Source: Cytophagaceae bacterium UBA7467
GTDB taxonomy: Bacteria > Bacteroidota > Bacteroidia > Cytophagales > Spirosomataceae
Length of the DNA stretch: 64,000 bases
Direction: 5' to 3'
Assembly: GCA_002479785.1 (NCBI GenBank)
Contig: DLPD01000013.1
Coordinates: forward strand, 50,915-114,914
This document shows, piece by piece, positions 36,817 to 45,656 of the stretch; position 1 is the stretch's first letter, and every line of letters begins with the position of its first letter. Under the pieces are notes generated by a model. That model ran no database searches. It saw only the letters and a program-made list of their open reading frames with translations, and was not told the origin of the DNA. The position numbers were made by a program, and so were the translations under genes.

Positions 36817-38220
36817 TTATTTCTTGTACTGTTGAATTAACTTATAAATCGCTTTTTGTGTTTCCATGTTTGGAAAATATTCGAAAATAATTTCGTGTTT
36901 ATCATAATCCAATAGAAGACCAGACTCTAAGAAATGAAAGGCCTCTTTAAATTGCCCTGCTTTTATCAAAAAAATGGCAGCGCGGTAATAAAGGTCAGCT
37001 TCTTCCGGAAGTTCATCAATGGCGGAAAGCATTATCTCAGCACATTTTTCGAAGTCATTCAAATCATAGTGAAGTTGTGCCCATTTCACCCAAGTGGGAG
37101 CAAAGAATGAGTCTAAATCAACGGATTTGGCATATGCCTCATCTGAGGAAACTGGATTGCCCAAATAGGCTTCAACATCTGCTAATCCCGTCCAATACAG
37201 GGGATTTGTGTCGTTTAATTTGAGTGCTTTCTTTAAAAAATGCAAGGCCTCAAACCACTTGTCCATTTCGGTTAAACAAACGGCTAAACCATAATAACCC
37301 TCATCCCATAGCGGATCAACCTTAATGGCCTCTTTATAATAAACAAGTGCATCATCAAATCGACGTTGACGTTCAATGCTCGCCCCTAAACAGCAATATA
37401 ATTCTGGGTTAGGGTCATCGTATTTCAAACAAAGCCGGTAGGATTCCTCCGCTTTAGCATACTCCTGAATATTCATATAGGTATTCCCTAAATTAAAGAG
37501 GGAAGACCCAAACGTAGGTTCTATGGCAAGCGAATATTCATAGGCATCTATAGCCTTCTCAAATTGCTTCAGTTTCGAATAGGCGATGCCTAAATTATAC
37601 CAAGCCGTAAAGGAGAAAGGATCAGCATCGATGAATTGCTTGTAGTAAGGAATACTCTCCTCGATTTTGCCTATTTCATCCAAGCAGTTTGCCAGTTCCA
37701 CTAAGGCATTTTCATTCTCTGAATTTAACTCTAGGCACTTCTTAAGCATATCTACCGCTTCGCGGGGTTTTCCCCAGGCTTGGTAGCTCAAACCGATTCT
37801 AAAATAGACTTCGTCTTTTTCTTCAGTACGGTCTAAAGAAGCTAAAAAGAGTTGGATAGATTCTTCGTGTTGCCCCATTTGGCTTAACAGATAGCCTTTT
37901 ACCAGGGTTAATTCGATATCGTTGGGAAAAAGTAGAATAGCATTTTCAATTAACTCCATTGCCTCTTCAAGCTTTTGCATTTCCCCTAAAATTTGCGCTT
38001 TCAAGGTTATTAATTCCAACGAATAACTGTAGTGACTTAGGCCTAAATTTACGGCCTCTAAGGCTTGATCAAAACGCGATTGAACAAAGTAATGTTCGGC
38101 GATTTGTTCTAATGTTTCTGCATCGAAAAACGCGTTCTCTTGCTGATTCAACATGTTCTCGTAGCGTTGAACGGAAGATTGAATGTCTTCTTTATTCTCG
38201 TCGAATTCTGGATTTAGCAT
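36817..38220 (-). CDS. Cytoplasmic tetratricopeptide repeat protein
   Basis: A 467-residue protein made almost wholly of about twelve TPR units (for example AWYNLGIAYSKLKQFEKA and SLFNLGNTYMNIQEYAKA). There is no signal peptide and the N-terminus is acidic. Family members serve as scaffolds; no specific partner is evident. It is divergent from the Ppx/GppA gene with an 86-nt gap. Confidence 0.88.
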   Translation of the reverse strand: MLNPEFDENKEDIQSSVQRYENMLNQQENAFFDAETLEQIAEHYFVQSRFDQALEAVNLGLSHYSYSLELITLKAQILGEMQKLEEAMELIENAILLFPNDIELTLVKGYLLSQMGQHEESIQLFLASLDRTEEKDEVYFRIGLSYQAWGKPREAVDMLKKCLELNSENENALVELANCLDEIGKIEESIPYYKQFIDADPFSFTAWYNLGIAYSKLKQFEKAIDAYEYSLAIEPTFGSSLFNLGNTYMNIQEYAKAEESYRLCLKYDDPNPELYCCLGASIERQRRFDDALVYYKEAIKVDPLWDEGYYGLAVCLTEMDKWFEALHFLKKALKLNDTNPLYWTGLADVEAYLGNPVSSDEAYAKSVDLDSFFAPTWVKWAQLHYDLNDFEKCAEIMLSAIDELPEEADLYYRAAIFLIKAGQFKEAFHFLESGLLLDYDKHEIIFEYFPNMETQKAIYKLIQQYKK

Positions 38221-38282
38221 TTTTCAGGATATATTTTTACTAAAATAAAGAATATTATTTATTCTTGAACGCCTTTTCGGCT

Positions 38283-38290
38283 TATTTTTG
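38283..38290 (+). promoter_or_regulatory. Predicted -7 box for ppx
   Basis: TATTTTTG, perfect TAnnTTTG, 17 nt before ATG 38307. It places the transcription start near 38294 and excludes the longer TTG-initiated frame at 38265. Confidence 0.5.
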
Positions 38291-38306
38291 TTCCAAACAA
38301 CATCAA

Positions 38307-39236
38307 ATGTCAAAAATCTGCGCTATTGCGGACCTGGGTACGAATACCTTTCAATTATTGATTTCACCAGTATCGGAATTTAGGGTGGAGGAGCATTTGC
38401 AGCGACCAGTCGGTTTAGGTATGGGTGCGATGGAAGAGGTGGTATTACAAGAAGACGCGATGCACCGGGCTATCACTTGTTTAGCGGAATTCAAGCAGGT
38501 TTTTCTAGCCAAAGGAGGTGATTTGAGCCATTTTTATGCCATCGGAACAAGCATTTTGCGTCGCGCCTCTAATTCCAGAGAATTTCAGGAGCGAGTTTTT
38601 CGTGAATTAGGAATACGAATTCGTATCATAGACGGAATCCAAGAGGCAGAATTTATTTATGCCGGTATACGAAACTCCTTACCTGATCGTTGGGAAAAAA
38701 CGAGTTTAGTAATGGATATAGGTGGGGGAAGTGTGGAGTTTATCTTATTTAAGGGTCAAGAAGTTTTGTATCGAGTGAGTTTAGAAATTGGAGGATTGCG
38801 ATTGAAATCGCTTTTTTCGGTGGAAAATGAATTTAATCTCTCAATAGTACCTGATTTAGATGCCTATATTTCAAAGGAGATGAAATCGCTGTTGGAAGTT
38901 TGTAGCGAGGCTAAACCGACTGTTTTAATTGGGGCAGCTGGGGCGTTTGAAACGATTTTGGAAATTGAAAATAGGCCTGGGAAAACACCTGCTTCTTGCG
39001 AATTAGATGTACCCTTGTTTATGCAGCATAAGAAAAATGTAGATGCCTTGCATTATGAAGATCGAGTGAATTATCCCGGAATGAAGGCATTCAGAGCAAG
39101 TATATTTCCTTATGCGACTTTTTTAGTGGCGAAAGTGTTACGGGAGTTGTCTATAAATGAGCTTTGGTTTTCGTCCTACAGTTTGAAGGAAGGATTTTGG
39201 TTTACGGAACTCCAATCTTCCATAAGTCAGCCTTAG
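38307..39236 (+). CDS. Ppx/GppA-family phosphatase (exopolyphosphatase-like)
   Basis: An ASKHA-fold phosphatase of 309 residues, corresponding to the two-domain core of Ppx/GppA. The N-terminal phosphate loop is IADLGTNTFQLLI and the second is MDIGGGSVEFILF. It lacks the C-terminal HD-like domain of E. coli Ppx (about 510 residues). Substrate could be polyphosphate or pppGpp; this cannot be decided from sequence. ATG 38307 gives MSKICAIADLG, the usual N-terminus. Confidence 0.9.
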   Translation: MSKICAIADLGTNTFQLLISPVSEFRVEEHLQRPVGLGMGAMEEVVLQEDAMHRAITCLAEFKQVFLAKGGDLSHFYAIGTSILRRASNSREFQERVFRELGIRIRIIDGIQEAEFIYAGIRNSLPDRWEKTSLVMDIGGGSVEFILFKGQEVLYRVSLEIGGLRLKSLFSVENEFNLSIVPDLDAYISKEMKSLLEVCSEAKPTVLIGAAGAFETILEIENRPGKTPASCELDVPLFMQHKKNVDALHYEDRVNYPGMKAFRASIFPYATFLVAKVLRELSINELWFSSYSLKEGFWFTELQSSISQP

Positions 39237-39290
39237 AATTTGAAAAAAAAAGTGTAAACTTGTACTAAATAAGATTAATCAATTTATCCT

Positions 39291-40043
39291 ATGGCTTTAT
39301 CGCTAGCAACTATTTTACTACAGACGGGTGTGACCGTCGATTCACTTTCTTCTGCCGTAGCAGATTCTATTGTTAATGCTTCTGGGCCGGTTCAAGAAGC
39401 GACTAAAGTTGTCGTAGAAGAATTTTCGGTGTTAGACTTATTAGGGAAAGGGGGTTATGTGATGTACCCCATCGGTTTCTTGTTTGCTGCAGCCGTTTTC
39501 TTGTTCATTGAACGCTATTTGTATATTCGTAAGACGGCAAAATTGGATGAGAATTTCTTGCACACTATTAACGATATGTTGTTAGCTGGCAATGTGCAGG
39601 GAGCGATTAATTTCTGCAAAGCAACTTCTTACCCGATTGCAAAGCTTTTGGAAAAAGGATTATCTCGTTTAGGATCACCTATCCGTGATATTGAAGCGGC
39701 GATTGAGAATAAGGCCAAAGTGGAAATCTACAATATGGAGAAGAATTTAGGAATTCTAAGTGCGATTGCACGTATTGCTCCGATGTTCGGTTTTTTAGGT
39801 ACAGTAACGGGTATGATTCGTACCTTCCATAATATATCGATCTCTAACAAAATTGATATCTCTACGATTGCGGGTGGTATTTATGAGAAAATGGTGACTT
39901 CCGCATCAGGTTTGATTGTGGGTATTATAGCCTATGTACTTTATACCTTGTTAACGACGATGATTGATCGTACCATTAACAAAATGGAAATTACTGCGAT
40001 TGATTTCTTAGATATTCTTCACAAACCAGCGTCTAAAGCCTAA
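39291..40043 (+). CDS. MotA/TolQ/ExbB proton channel protein
   Basis: Inner-membrane stator subunit of 250 residues. Three membrane segments are visible: around 57-78 (YPIGFLFAAAVFLFIERYL), around 163-185 (APMFGFLGTVTGMIRTF) and around 200-225. The conserved GLLGTVxGM pattern of TolQ/ExbB is present. With the following ExbD gene, 4 nt away, it forms a proton-driven complex that energises TonB or Tol. No tonB is in the cluster. TAAACTTG at 39255-39262 may be a one-mismatch -7 box. Confidence 0.92.
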   Translation: MALSLATILLQTGVTVDSLSSAVADSIVNASGPVQEATKVVVEEFSVLDLLGKGGYVMYPIGFLFAAAVFLFIERYLYIRKTAKLDENFLHTINDMLLAGNVQGAINFCKATSYPIAKLLEKGLSRLGSPIRDIEAAIENKAKVEIYNMEKNLGILSAIARIAPMFGFLGTVTGMIRTFHNISISNKIDISTIAGGIYEKMVTSASGLIVGIIAYVLYTLLTTMIDRTINKMEITAIDFLDILHKPASKA

Positions 40044-40047
40044 TTCG

Positions 40048-40449
40048 ATGAATTTCAGAAAGAGAGCCAGAGAAGCATCGGAAGTAGAAACAGGAGCCCT
40101 AGCGGATATCCTTTTCTTTTTATTGATGTTCTTTTTAATGATTTCGACGTTAGCTTCCCCGGATGCGATTAAATTGCTTTTACCAGAAACGGCAAAGCCG
40201 ATGCCTACGCCCGCGAATGAAGTGATTCGTTTAACAGTGGACGAAAAATTGAATTATTACATCGATGATCGATTGGTAGATGTAACTAATTTAGAGACGG
40301 AATTGACAAATGAAGTGAAAACTAAAAAGGCGGTCACATTAGTGGTTCGGATGGATCGAAATCAAACAGTACAGGAATTAACCAATATCTATGACCTGGC
40401 GGCTAAATTGAAGTTATCTATGGTCATGGCTGCGGAAAAGAAAAAATAG
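40048..40449 (+). CDS. ExbD/TolR biopolymer transport protein
   Basis: A 133-residue protein with one N-terminal transmembrane helix (about 19-40, LADILFFLLMFFLMIST) carrying the conserved protonatable aspartate, then a periplasmic domain (about 50-130). It partners the ExbB-like protein just upstream. ExbBD systems power TonB-dependent receptors such as the one at 10.7-14 kb (inference). Confidence 0.92.
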   Translation: MNFRKRAREASEVETGALADILFFLLMFFLMISTLASPDAIKLLLPETAKPMPTPANEVIRLTVDEKLNYYIDDRLVDVTNLETELTNEVKTKKAVTLVVRMDRNQTVQELTNIYDLAAKLKLSMVMAAEKKK

Positions 40450-40455
40450 AAAAAT

Positions 40456-40968
40456 ATGGAAGGCTATGTACTCATCGCCCTCAAATCAATAGCCGTTTAC
40501 GTGTTCATCGTAGCGGCTATTCGTGTTTTTGGGAAGAAGGAATTTGCGCAATTATCGGTAGTGGATGTAGTTTTTATCTTATTAATATCGAATTCCGTGC
40601 AGACAGCGATGGTGGGGGATGATACGAGTTTATCTGGAGGTTTAGTAGCCGCTTTAGCATTGTTTGCCATGAATTATGTTTTTAAATGGGCTACAAACAA
40701 AAATAAAAATATTAGTAAAGTTATTGATGGTGAACCAATCTTGTTAATTTATGAAGGTATTGTGAAGGAGAATGGATTAAAAGAAGCCTCTATAACATTA
40801 GAACAATTGAAAGCAGTAGTGAGGGAACATGGGGTTGAAGAAATCGAGGATGTGAACCTCGCAGTCTTTGAAGTAGACGGGAATATTTCCGTTTTAAGTG
40901 ATAATTATCGGAATTTGACCAAAAGAAAACGAAAAGGGCATCGTATTCTTGGGCAAAATACGGCCTAA
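40456..40968 (+). CDS. DUF421 (YetF-like) membrane protein
   Basis: A 170-residue protein with about three N-terminal hydrophobic segments (about 5-25, 35-50, 62-78) and a C-terminal soluble region (GEPILLIYEGIVKENGL, LAVFEVDGNISVL) typical of DUF421. The family has no well-established function in Gram-negatives. It starts 6 nt after exbD, so it is co-transcribed, which suggests but does not prove a role at the ExbBD complex. Confidence 0.88.
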   Translation: MEGYVLIALKSIAVYVFIVAAIRVFGKKEFAQLSVVDVVFILLISNSVQTAMVGDDTSLSGGLVAALALFAMNYVFKWATNKNKNISKVIDGEPILLIYEGIVKENGLKEASITLEQLKAVVREHGVEEIEDVNLAVFEVDGNISVLSDNYRNLTKRKRKGHRILGQNTA

Positions 40969-40973
40969 AATCG

Positions 40974-40981
40974 TATATTTG
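40974..40981 (+). promoter_or_regulatory. Predicted -7 box for thrA-thrB
   Basis: TATATTTG, perfect TAnnTTTG, 52 nt before the thrA ATG, giving a leader of about 49 nt. That is long enough for a small regulatory hairpin, but no leader peptide rich in Thr or Ile is visible. Confidence 0.5.
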
Positions 40982-41033
40982 TACTATATCTCAGCTGTTT
41001 GTAGAGTTGAGAATCATTTTGTTTTCTTAATTA

Positions 41034-43496
41034 ATGGAAAAAATCCTAAAATTCGGTGGTACCAGTTGTGGTAGTATCGAAAGCATTCAATCCGTTTTGG
41101 CGATTATCGAGTCAAACGGAAAATCCTCCTCAGATTTTGTTGTTGTCTTTTCTGCGATGAGTGGCGTGACCAATCAATTGTTAGAAGCGGGCGCCCTAGC
41201 GGCTCAGCCGAAAAGCACGGTAAACACGCTGATCGAGACGATTGAGACACGTCATTTTGATGTAATTAAACACTTTATTCCGGTGACGGGACAAAGTCAG
41301 GTGATTGCCCACGTGCGTACTCTAGTAAATGAATTGCGCGATGTGTTGAAAGGTATAAGTTTAATTAAAGAGATATCGCCTAAGACCTCTGATGCTTTAG
41401 TGAGTTTTGGAGAACGCTTATCAACGTATTTAATTTATGCGATTTTACAGCAAAGAGGCCTTCCGGTAGTCTATGTAGATGCTCGTGAGATAATCAAGAC
41501 GAATAGTGCATTTAGTCATTCAGAAGTTGATTTTGCGGTGACTAATCCATTGATTATTGACTATTTTGAAGCCAATAAAGGGAAAATAGGCCTGGTAACT
41601 GGTTTTATTTCCTCTAATTCGAAAGGAGAAACAACGACATTGGGTCGTGGTGGATCTGATTATACCGCTTCGGTTATTGGAGCAGCTTTGGGAGTAAAAG
41701 AAATCGAGATTTGGACGGATGTAGATGGGATGATGACTGCTGATCCGCGTAAAGTAAAGTCAGCTTTTACGATTCCTTCGATTTCGTATGCGGAAGCAAT
41801 GGAGTTAACCCATTTTGGAGCGAAGGTGATTTATCCTCCTTCTTTACAACCTGCATTTGCCAAGAATATCCCGATTCGAGTGCTCAATACGTTTAACCCA
41901 ACTTTTGAAGGCACCGTGGTAAGTAAAGAACCTACGGGTAGTCCCTATATCATAACGGGAATTTCTTCTATTGATCAACTTGCTCTAGTTAATTTGCAGG
42001 GATCGGGGATGATCGGTGTGGCAGGGGTTTCTGCTAAACTTTTTACGGTTCTCGCTCGTGAAAAAATATCGGTTGTTTTGATTTCGCAAGCCTCTTCAGA
42101 GCATAGTATTTGTTTTGCGATTGATCCTTCTGCGGCAGATAAGGTACGTAAATTATTGGAAAAAGAATTCGCAGCAGAAATAGCGGCAGGAGATATTGAA
42201 GGAGTAGATATCCAAAGAGACCTTTCTGTCATTGCTGTGGTAGGTGAGGGAATGCGCAGGCATACGGGTGTGAGTGGGAAATTGTTCTCTTCCCTAGGAA
42301 AAAATGGAATTAATATTGTAGCCACAGCACAGGGTTCTTCCGAGTTGAATATTTCGGTAGTGATTGAAAACAAGGACCTTTCTAAGGCTTTGAATGTGAT
42401 TCACGAGACATTCTTCTTTTCTCAGATTAAAACATTGCATCTTTATTTAGTAGGTGCGGGATTGATTGGAAAGACATTATTAGCGCAAATTATTGGTCAA
42501 GAACATTATTTAGCCAAATACAAAGGCATCAAAATCCGTTTAACCGGAATCGCAAACAGCCGTAAACAGCTTATAATTGAAGAGGGTATTGAATTAGATC
42601 AAGCCTTAAACTTGCTAGAATCAGCAGGGGAACCAGCCGATATAACGCATTTTATCACCCAAATCAAATCCTTGAATTTGCCTAATTCCATTTTCGCGGA
42701 TTGTACTGCGAATAAAGAGATTTATACGAATTATTTGGGATTATTTCATTCCAACATTTCAGTCGTAACGCCTAATAAGGTCGCGAATTCAGGACCGTAT
42801 GATTTGTATGCACAATTGCATCAAACGGCACTTGCTAAGGGAGTAAAGTTTTTGTATGAGACGAATGTGGGGGCAGGTTTGCCTGTGATTAATACCCTGC
42901 AAGGTTTGATCGCTTCAGGGGATCGCTTCGAAAAAATAGAAGGTATTCTTTCAGGTACTTTATCGTTCTTATTTAATCAATTTAAACCAGGGAAGTCGTT
43001 TGGAGAGGTGTTAAGAGCAGCCAAACAAAAAGGATACACTGAACCGGATCCACGGGAAGATTTGAGTGGGATGGATGTGGCTCGTAAGATTTTGATTTTA
43101 AGCCGTGAGATTGGATTGAAGTTAGAATTCTCAGATATTACTATTGAAAAGATTATTCCTCCGGCTTGTGAGGCGGCTCCCACGGTAGACGCTTTCTTTG
43201 AGGAGATTGATAAAGCGAATGATTTCTTTGAGAAATTAGTGAACGAGGCTGCAGCGAAGGGCGAAGTCTTACGCTACATTGCTTGTTTAGAGGACCAAAA
43301 AATCACGATAGGTTTGCGTTCAGTAGGTCCAGAACATCCTTTCTATCAAATGGATGGTGCGGATAATGTAATCGCTTTCACAACCAAGCGTTACCATGAT
43401 AGGCCTTTAGTGATTAAAGGACCGGGAGCAGGGGCAGAAGTGACTGCATCCGGTGTTTTTGCAGATATTGTTTCTATCGGTAGCCATCTCGCATAA
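41034..43496 (+). CDS. thrA: Bifunctional aspartate kinase / homoserine dehydrogenase
   Basis: First and third steps of the threonine branch from aspartate. The 820-residue fusion has an aspartokinase domain (about 1-290) with KFGGTSCGSIESI, two ACT regulatory modules (about 310-450, including LVNLQGSGMIGVAGVSAKLF), and a homoserine dehydrogenase domain (about 465-815) with LVGAGLIGKTLLAQ and DLSGMDVARKILIL. The ACT modules imply feedback by threonine (family knowledge). thrB follows after 1 nt; thrC is not adjacent. Confidence 0.97.
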   Translation: MEKILKFGGTSCGSIESIQSVLAIIESNGKSSSDFVVVFSAMSGVTNQLLEAGALAAQPKSTVNTLIETIETRHFDVIKHFIPVTGQSQVIAHVRTLVNELRDVLKGISLIKEISPKTSDALVSFGERLSTYLIYAILQQRGLPVVYVDAREIIKTNSAFSHSEVDFAVTNPLIIDYFEANKGKIGLVTGFISSNSKGETTTLGRGGSDYTASVIGAALGVKEIEIWTDVDGMMTADPRKVKSAFTIPSISYAEAMELTHFGAKVIYPPSLQPAFAKNIPIRVLNTFNPTFEGTVVSKEPTGSPYIITGISSIDQLALVNLQGSGMIGVAGVSAKLFTVLAREKISVVLISQASSEHSICFAIDPSAADKVRKLLEKEFAAEIAAGDIEGVDIQRDLSVIAVVGEGMRRHTGVSGKLFSSLGKNGINIVATAQGSSELNISVVIENKDLSKALNVIHETFFFSQIKTLHLYLVGAGLIGKTLLAQIIGQEHYLAKYKGIKIRLTGIANSRKQLIIEEGIELDQALNLLESAGEPADITHFITQIKSLNLPNSIFADCTANKEIYTNYLGLFHSNISVVTPNKVANSGPYDLYAQLHQTALAKGVKFLYETNVGAGLPVINTLQGLIASGDRFEKIEGILSGTLSFLFNQFKPGKSFGEVLRAAKQKGYTEPDPREDLSGMDVARKILILSREIGLKLEFSDITIEKIIPPACEAAPTVDAFFEEIDKANDFFEKLVNEAAAKGEVLRYIACLEDQKITIGLRSVGPEHPFYQMDGADNVIAFTTKRYHDRPLVIKGPGAGAEVTASGVFADIVSIGSHLA

Positions 43497-43497
43497 T

Positions 43498-44433
43498 ATG
43501 GAAAAGATACGTGTATATGCTCCTGCGACGGTAGCAAATGTGGCTTGTGGATTCGATATTTTCGGTTTTGCCGTGAATCATCCGGGAGATGAAGTGGTAT
43601 TGGAAAAGAAACAGACACCGGGAATTGTCATAAAAGAAATAACGGGTGATGACGGCCGTTTGCCTAAAGCGGTAGAAAAAAATACAGCGGGAATTGCCAT
43701 CCAAAAATACCTAGCCCACATTGGTCGTGAAGACCAAGGGTTTGAATTATCCTTGCATAAAGATATGCCTTTGGGTTCTGGTTTAGGATCTTCTGCCGCT
43801 TCTGCTGTGGCTGGCGTTTTTGCAGCGAATGAACTAATGGGTCGCCCATTAGCTCAAAAAGACCTCTTGCCCTTTGCAATGGAAGGTGAGCGCGTCGCCT
43901 GCGGCTCCGCGCATGCGGACAACGTAGGTCCTTCGCTTTTAGGGGGATTTATCGTGATTCGTTCCTATGATCCTTTAGATATAATTCAAATTCCCGTACC
44001 ATCGGATTTATATGCCAGTATAGTTCATCCTCAAATCGAGGTAAACACGAAAGATGCGCGCGGTATTTTAGACAAAGAAATCTCTTTATCCACGACCATT
44101 ACGCAAATGGGTAATGTCGCTGGCTTGGTTGCTGGTCTCTTATTGCCTGATTATGAATTAATTGGTCGGTCTTTGGTCGATGTGATCATTGAGCCTTCTC
44201 GTGCCATCTTGATCCCGGGTTTTGCTGAAGTGAAGACTGCCGCCATTGCGAATGGTGCCTTAGGTTGCTCTATTTCAGGTTCAGGACCTTCCTTGTTTGC
44301 TCTTTCAAAAGGAAAAGAAACAGCGCAAAAGGTGGCAGAAGCTATGGCATCAGAATTTGCTGCCTTAGGTATTGGATCAGAACAATATGTCTCCCAAATC
44401 AATCAAAAAGGGCCTATCATATTAGCTGATTAG
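43498..44433 (+). CDS. thrB: Homoserine kinase
   Basis: GHMP kinase that phosphorylates homoserine before threonine synthase. The 311-residue protein starts MEKIRVYAPATVANVACG and has the ATP-binding PLGSGLGSSAASAVAG loop and the C-terminal GCSISGSGPSLFAL motif. A longer frame opens at 43453 inside thrA and is rejected. Its 3' end overlaps the convergent xer gene by 4 nt, so thrC must lie elsewhere. Confidence 0.96.
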   Translation: MEKIRVYAPATVANVACGFDIFGFAVNHPGDEVVLEKKQTPGIVIKEITGDDGRLPKAVEKNTAGIAIQKYLAHIGREDQGFELSLHKDMPLGSGLGSSAASAVAGVFAANELMGRPLAQKDLLPFAMEGERVACGSAHADNVGPSLLGGFIVIRSYDPLDIIQIPVPSDLYASIVHPQIEVNTKDARGILDKEISLSTTITQMGNVAGLVAGLLLPDYELIGRSLVDVIIEPSRAILIPGFAEVKTAAIANGALGCSISGSGPSLFALSKGKETAQKVAEAMASEFAALGIGSEQYVSQINQKGPIILAD

Positions 44434-45299
44434 GCTTTTGGATGTGCTTGCTGGTAAATGGCTTTCATTTTCTCCATCGAATTATGGGTATATACTTGTG
44501 TAGCTGCCAAGTTTGCATGTCCTAATAATTCCTTGATGGCATTCAAATCAGCCCCTTTGTTCAAAAGATGTGTTGCATAGGTATGACGCAAAACATGCGG
44601 CGAAAGCTTCTCTAATTGGCTGTATTCCCCTAAATTTTTCTTTACTAACCGTTGAACAAACATAGGATACAGGGGGGCGCCTTTATCTGTGAGTAGTAAA
44701 TTAGGATGTTCCACAGGGCAAAAGTTGCGATACGCTGCAATTAAGTCGATGAGTAGTCCTGGTATAGGAATCACCCGTTCCTTATTTCTTTTCCCAATCA
44801 CTCGGATTGTTTTAGAAGCTAGGTTTACTTGGCCGTTTTGTAGTGAAATCAATTCTGCCAGACGAATACCTGTTCCATAGAGTAGAAAAAGGATAAGTTC
44901 ATCTCGAGCTTCGCTGAAATTGGTGGCCATTTTTCTGTTTTCCACCAGGTTTTCCATTTCTGATTCACGTACGAATTGGGGAATTTTCTTGGTGGTTTTG
45001 ACCATCCGAATAGAGGTCATTGGATTTTCTTCGATTTTACCTGTTCGCAAAAGGTACTTGTAAAAAGTTCGTAGCGTGGCCAGTTTGCGGTTAATACTGC
45101 GGTTTTGGATGGAATCATCGGATAAGCTGATGAGCCATTTTCGAATGGTTAACGATTGAACTTGAGTTAACTCTGTAGGTGCGATAAAAGCGCTAAACTG
45201 CTCTAAGTCTGTAGCGTAGGAGGTAATTGTGTGCGAACTGAGGCGCCTTTCGATGGACAGGTGGTCCAAAAAAAAATTGACTAATTCACGATTCATCAT
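44430..45299 (-). CDS. Tyrosine recombinase, XerC/XerD family
   Basis: A 289-residue site-specific recombinase. The N-terminal SAM-like core-binding domain (about 1-90) precedes a catalytic domain with the first arginine in GTGIRLAELI, HVLRHTYATHLL, the GH in LLGHANLAATQ and the nucleophile tyrosine in QVYTHNS. Length and position next to rpsU fit the chromosome dimer-resolution type common in Bacteroidetes rather than a mobile integrase; no att-like repeats are seen. Start may be ATG 45299 or 45296. Confidence 0.92.
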   Translation of the reverse strand: MMNRELVNFFLDHLSIERRLSSHTITSYATDLEQFSAFIAPTELTQVQSLTIRKWLISLSDDSIQNRSINRKLATLRTFYKYLLRTGKIEENPMTSIRMVKTTKKIPQFVRESEMENLVENRKMATNFSEARDELILFLLYGTGIRLAELISLQNGQVNLASKTIRVIGKRNKERVIPIPGLLIDLIAAYRNFCPVEHPNLLLTDKGAPLYPMFVQRLVKKNLGEYSQLEKLSPHVLRHTYATHLLNKGADLNAIKELLGHANLAATQVYTHNSMEKMKAIYQQAHPKA

Positions 45300-45336
45300 C
45301 GAAATTAGTCAATTCTTTTAAAGATTGTATAGGAAA

Positions 45337-45531
45337 TTAGTTATTAATATTTCCGTAAGTGATTTGCTTATAAGCAGCACGAATCAATTCTTTACGACGA
45401 CCTACAGAAGGTTTTTCGAAAGCAGATCTTCTACGTAATTCTTTAACTACACCTGTTTTTTCAAATTTCTTCTTAAAGCGTTTTAAAGCCTTATCAATTG
45501 ATTCGTTCTCTTTTATCGAAATAATTAACAT
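45337..45531 (-). CDS. rpsU: 30S ribosomal protein S21
   Basis: A basic 64-residue small-subunit protein with the S21 pattern: ENESIDKALKRFKKKFEKTGV then ELRRRSAFEKPS. S21 supports initiation through the 16S 3' end; Bacteroidetes S21 has a longer variant tail, seen here. It is first in a two-gene unit with xer (37 nt apart) and has the clearest -33/-7 promoter on the minus strand. Confidence 0.96.
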   Translation of the reverse strand: MLIISIKENESIDKALKRFKKKFEKTGVVKELRRRSAFEKPSVGRRKELIRAAYKQITYGNINN

Positions 45532-45561
45532 TTTCTTTTGTCTGTTTTTTTAAATTGTGTG

Positions 45562-45591
45562 CAAAGATAGTTATTTTTTTTTGATGCGCAA
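45562..45591 (-). promoter_or_regulatory. rpsU promoter with -33 and -7 elements
   Basis: Minus strand: TTG (45591-45589), exactly 19 nt, then TATCTTTG (45569-45562), a perfect TAnnTTTG box. Leader about 27 nt. Confidence 0.7.
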
Positions 45592-45626
45592 TAGGTAAAT
45601 CGATTATTTCAATGAATGTTTTTGCC

Positions 45627-45634
45627 TATTTTTG
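45627..45634 (+). promoter_or_regulatory. Predicted -7 box for metG
   Basis: TATTTTTG, perfect TAnnTTTG, 22 nt before ATG 45657. It lies inside the longer frame that opens at 45612, which argues against that start. Confidence 0.55.
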
Positions 45635-45656
45635 TGCTTTCATTTTACCCAATTCT

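Noticed and set aside
41975..42373. 132-residue minus-strand ORF inside thrA
   Set aside because: Lies wholly within thrA in another frame, with no recognisable motif; a coding shadow.
44430..45531. Mobile integrase and integration site at the tyrosine recombinase
   Set aside because: The recombinase is next to rpsU, sized like chromosomal Xer, with no flanking direct repeats or cargo genes.
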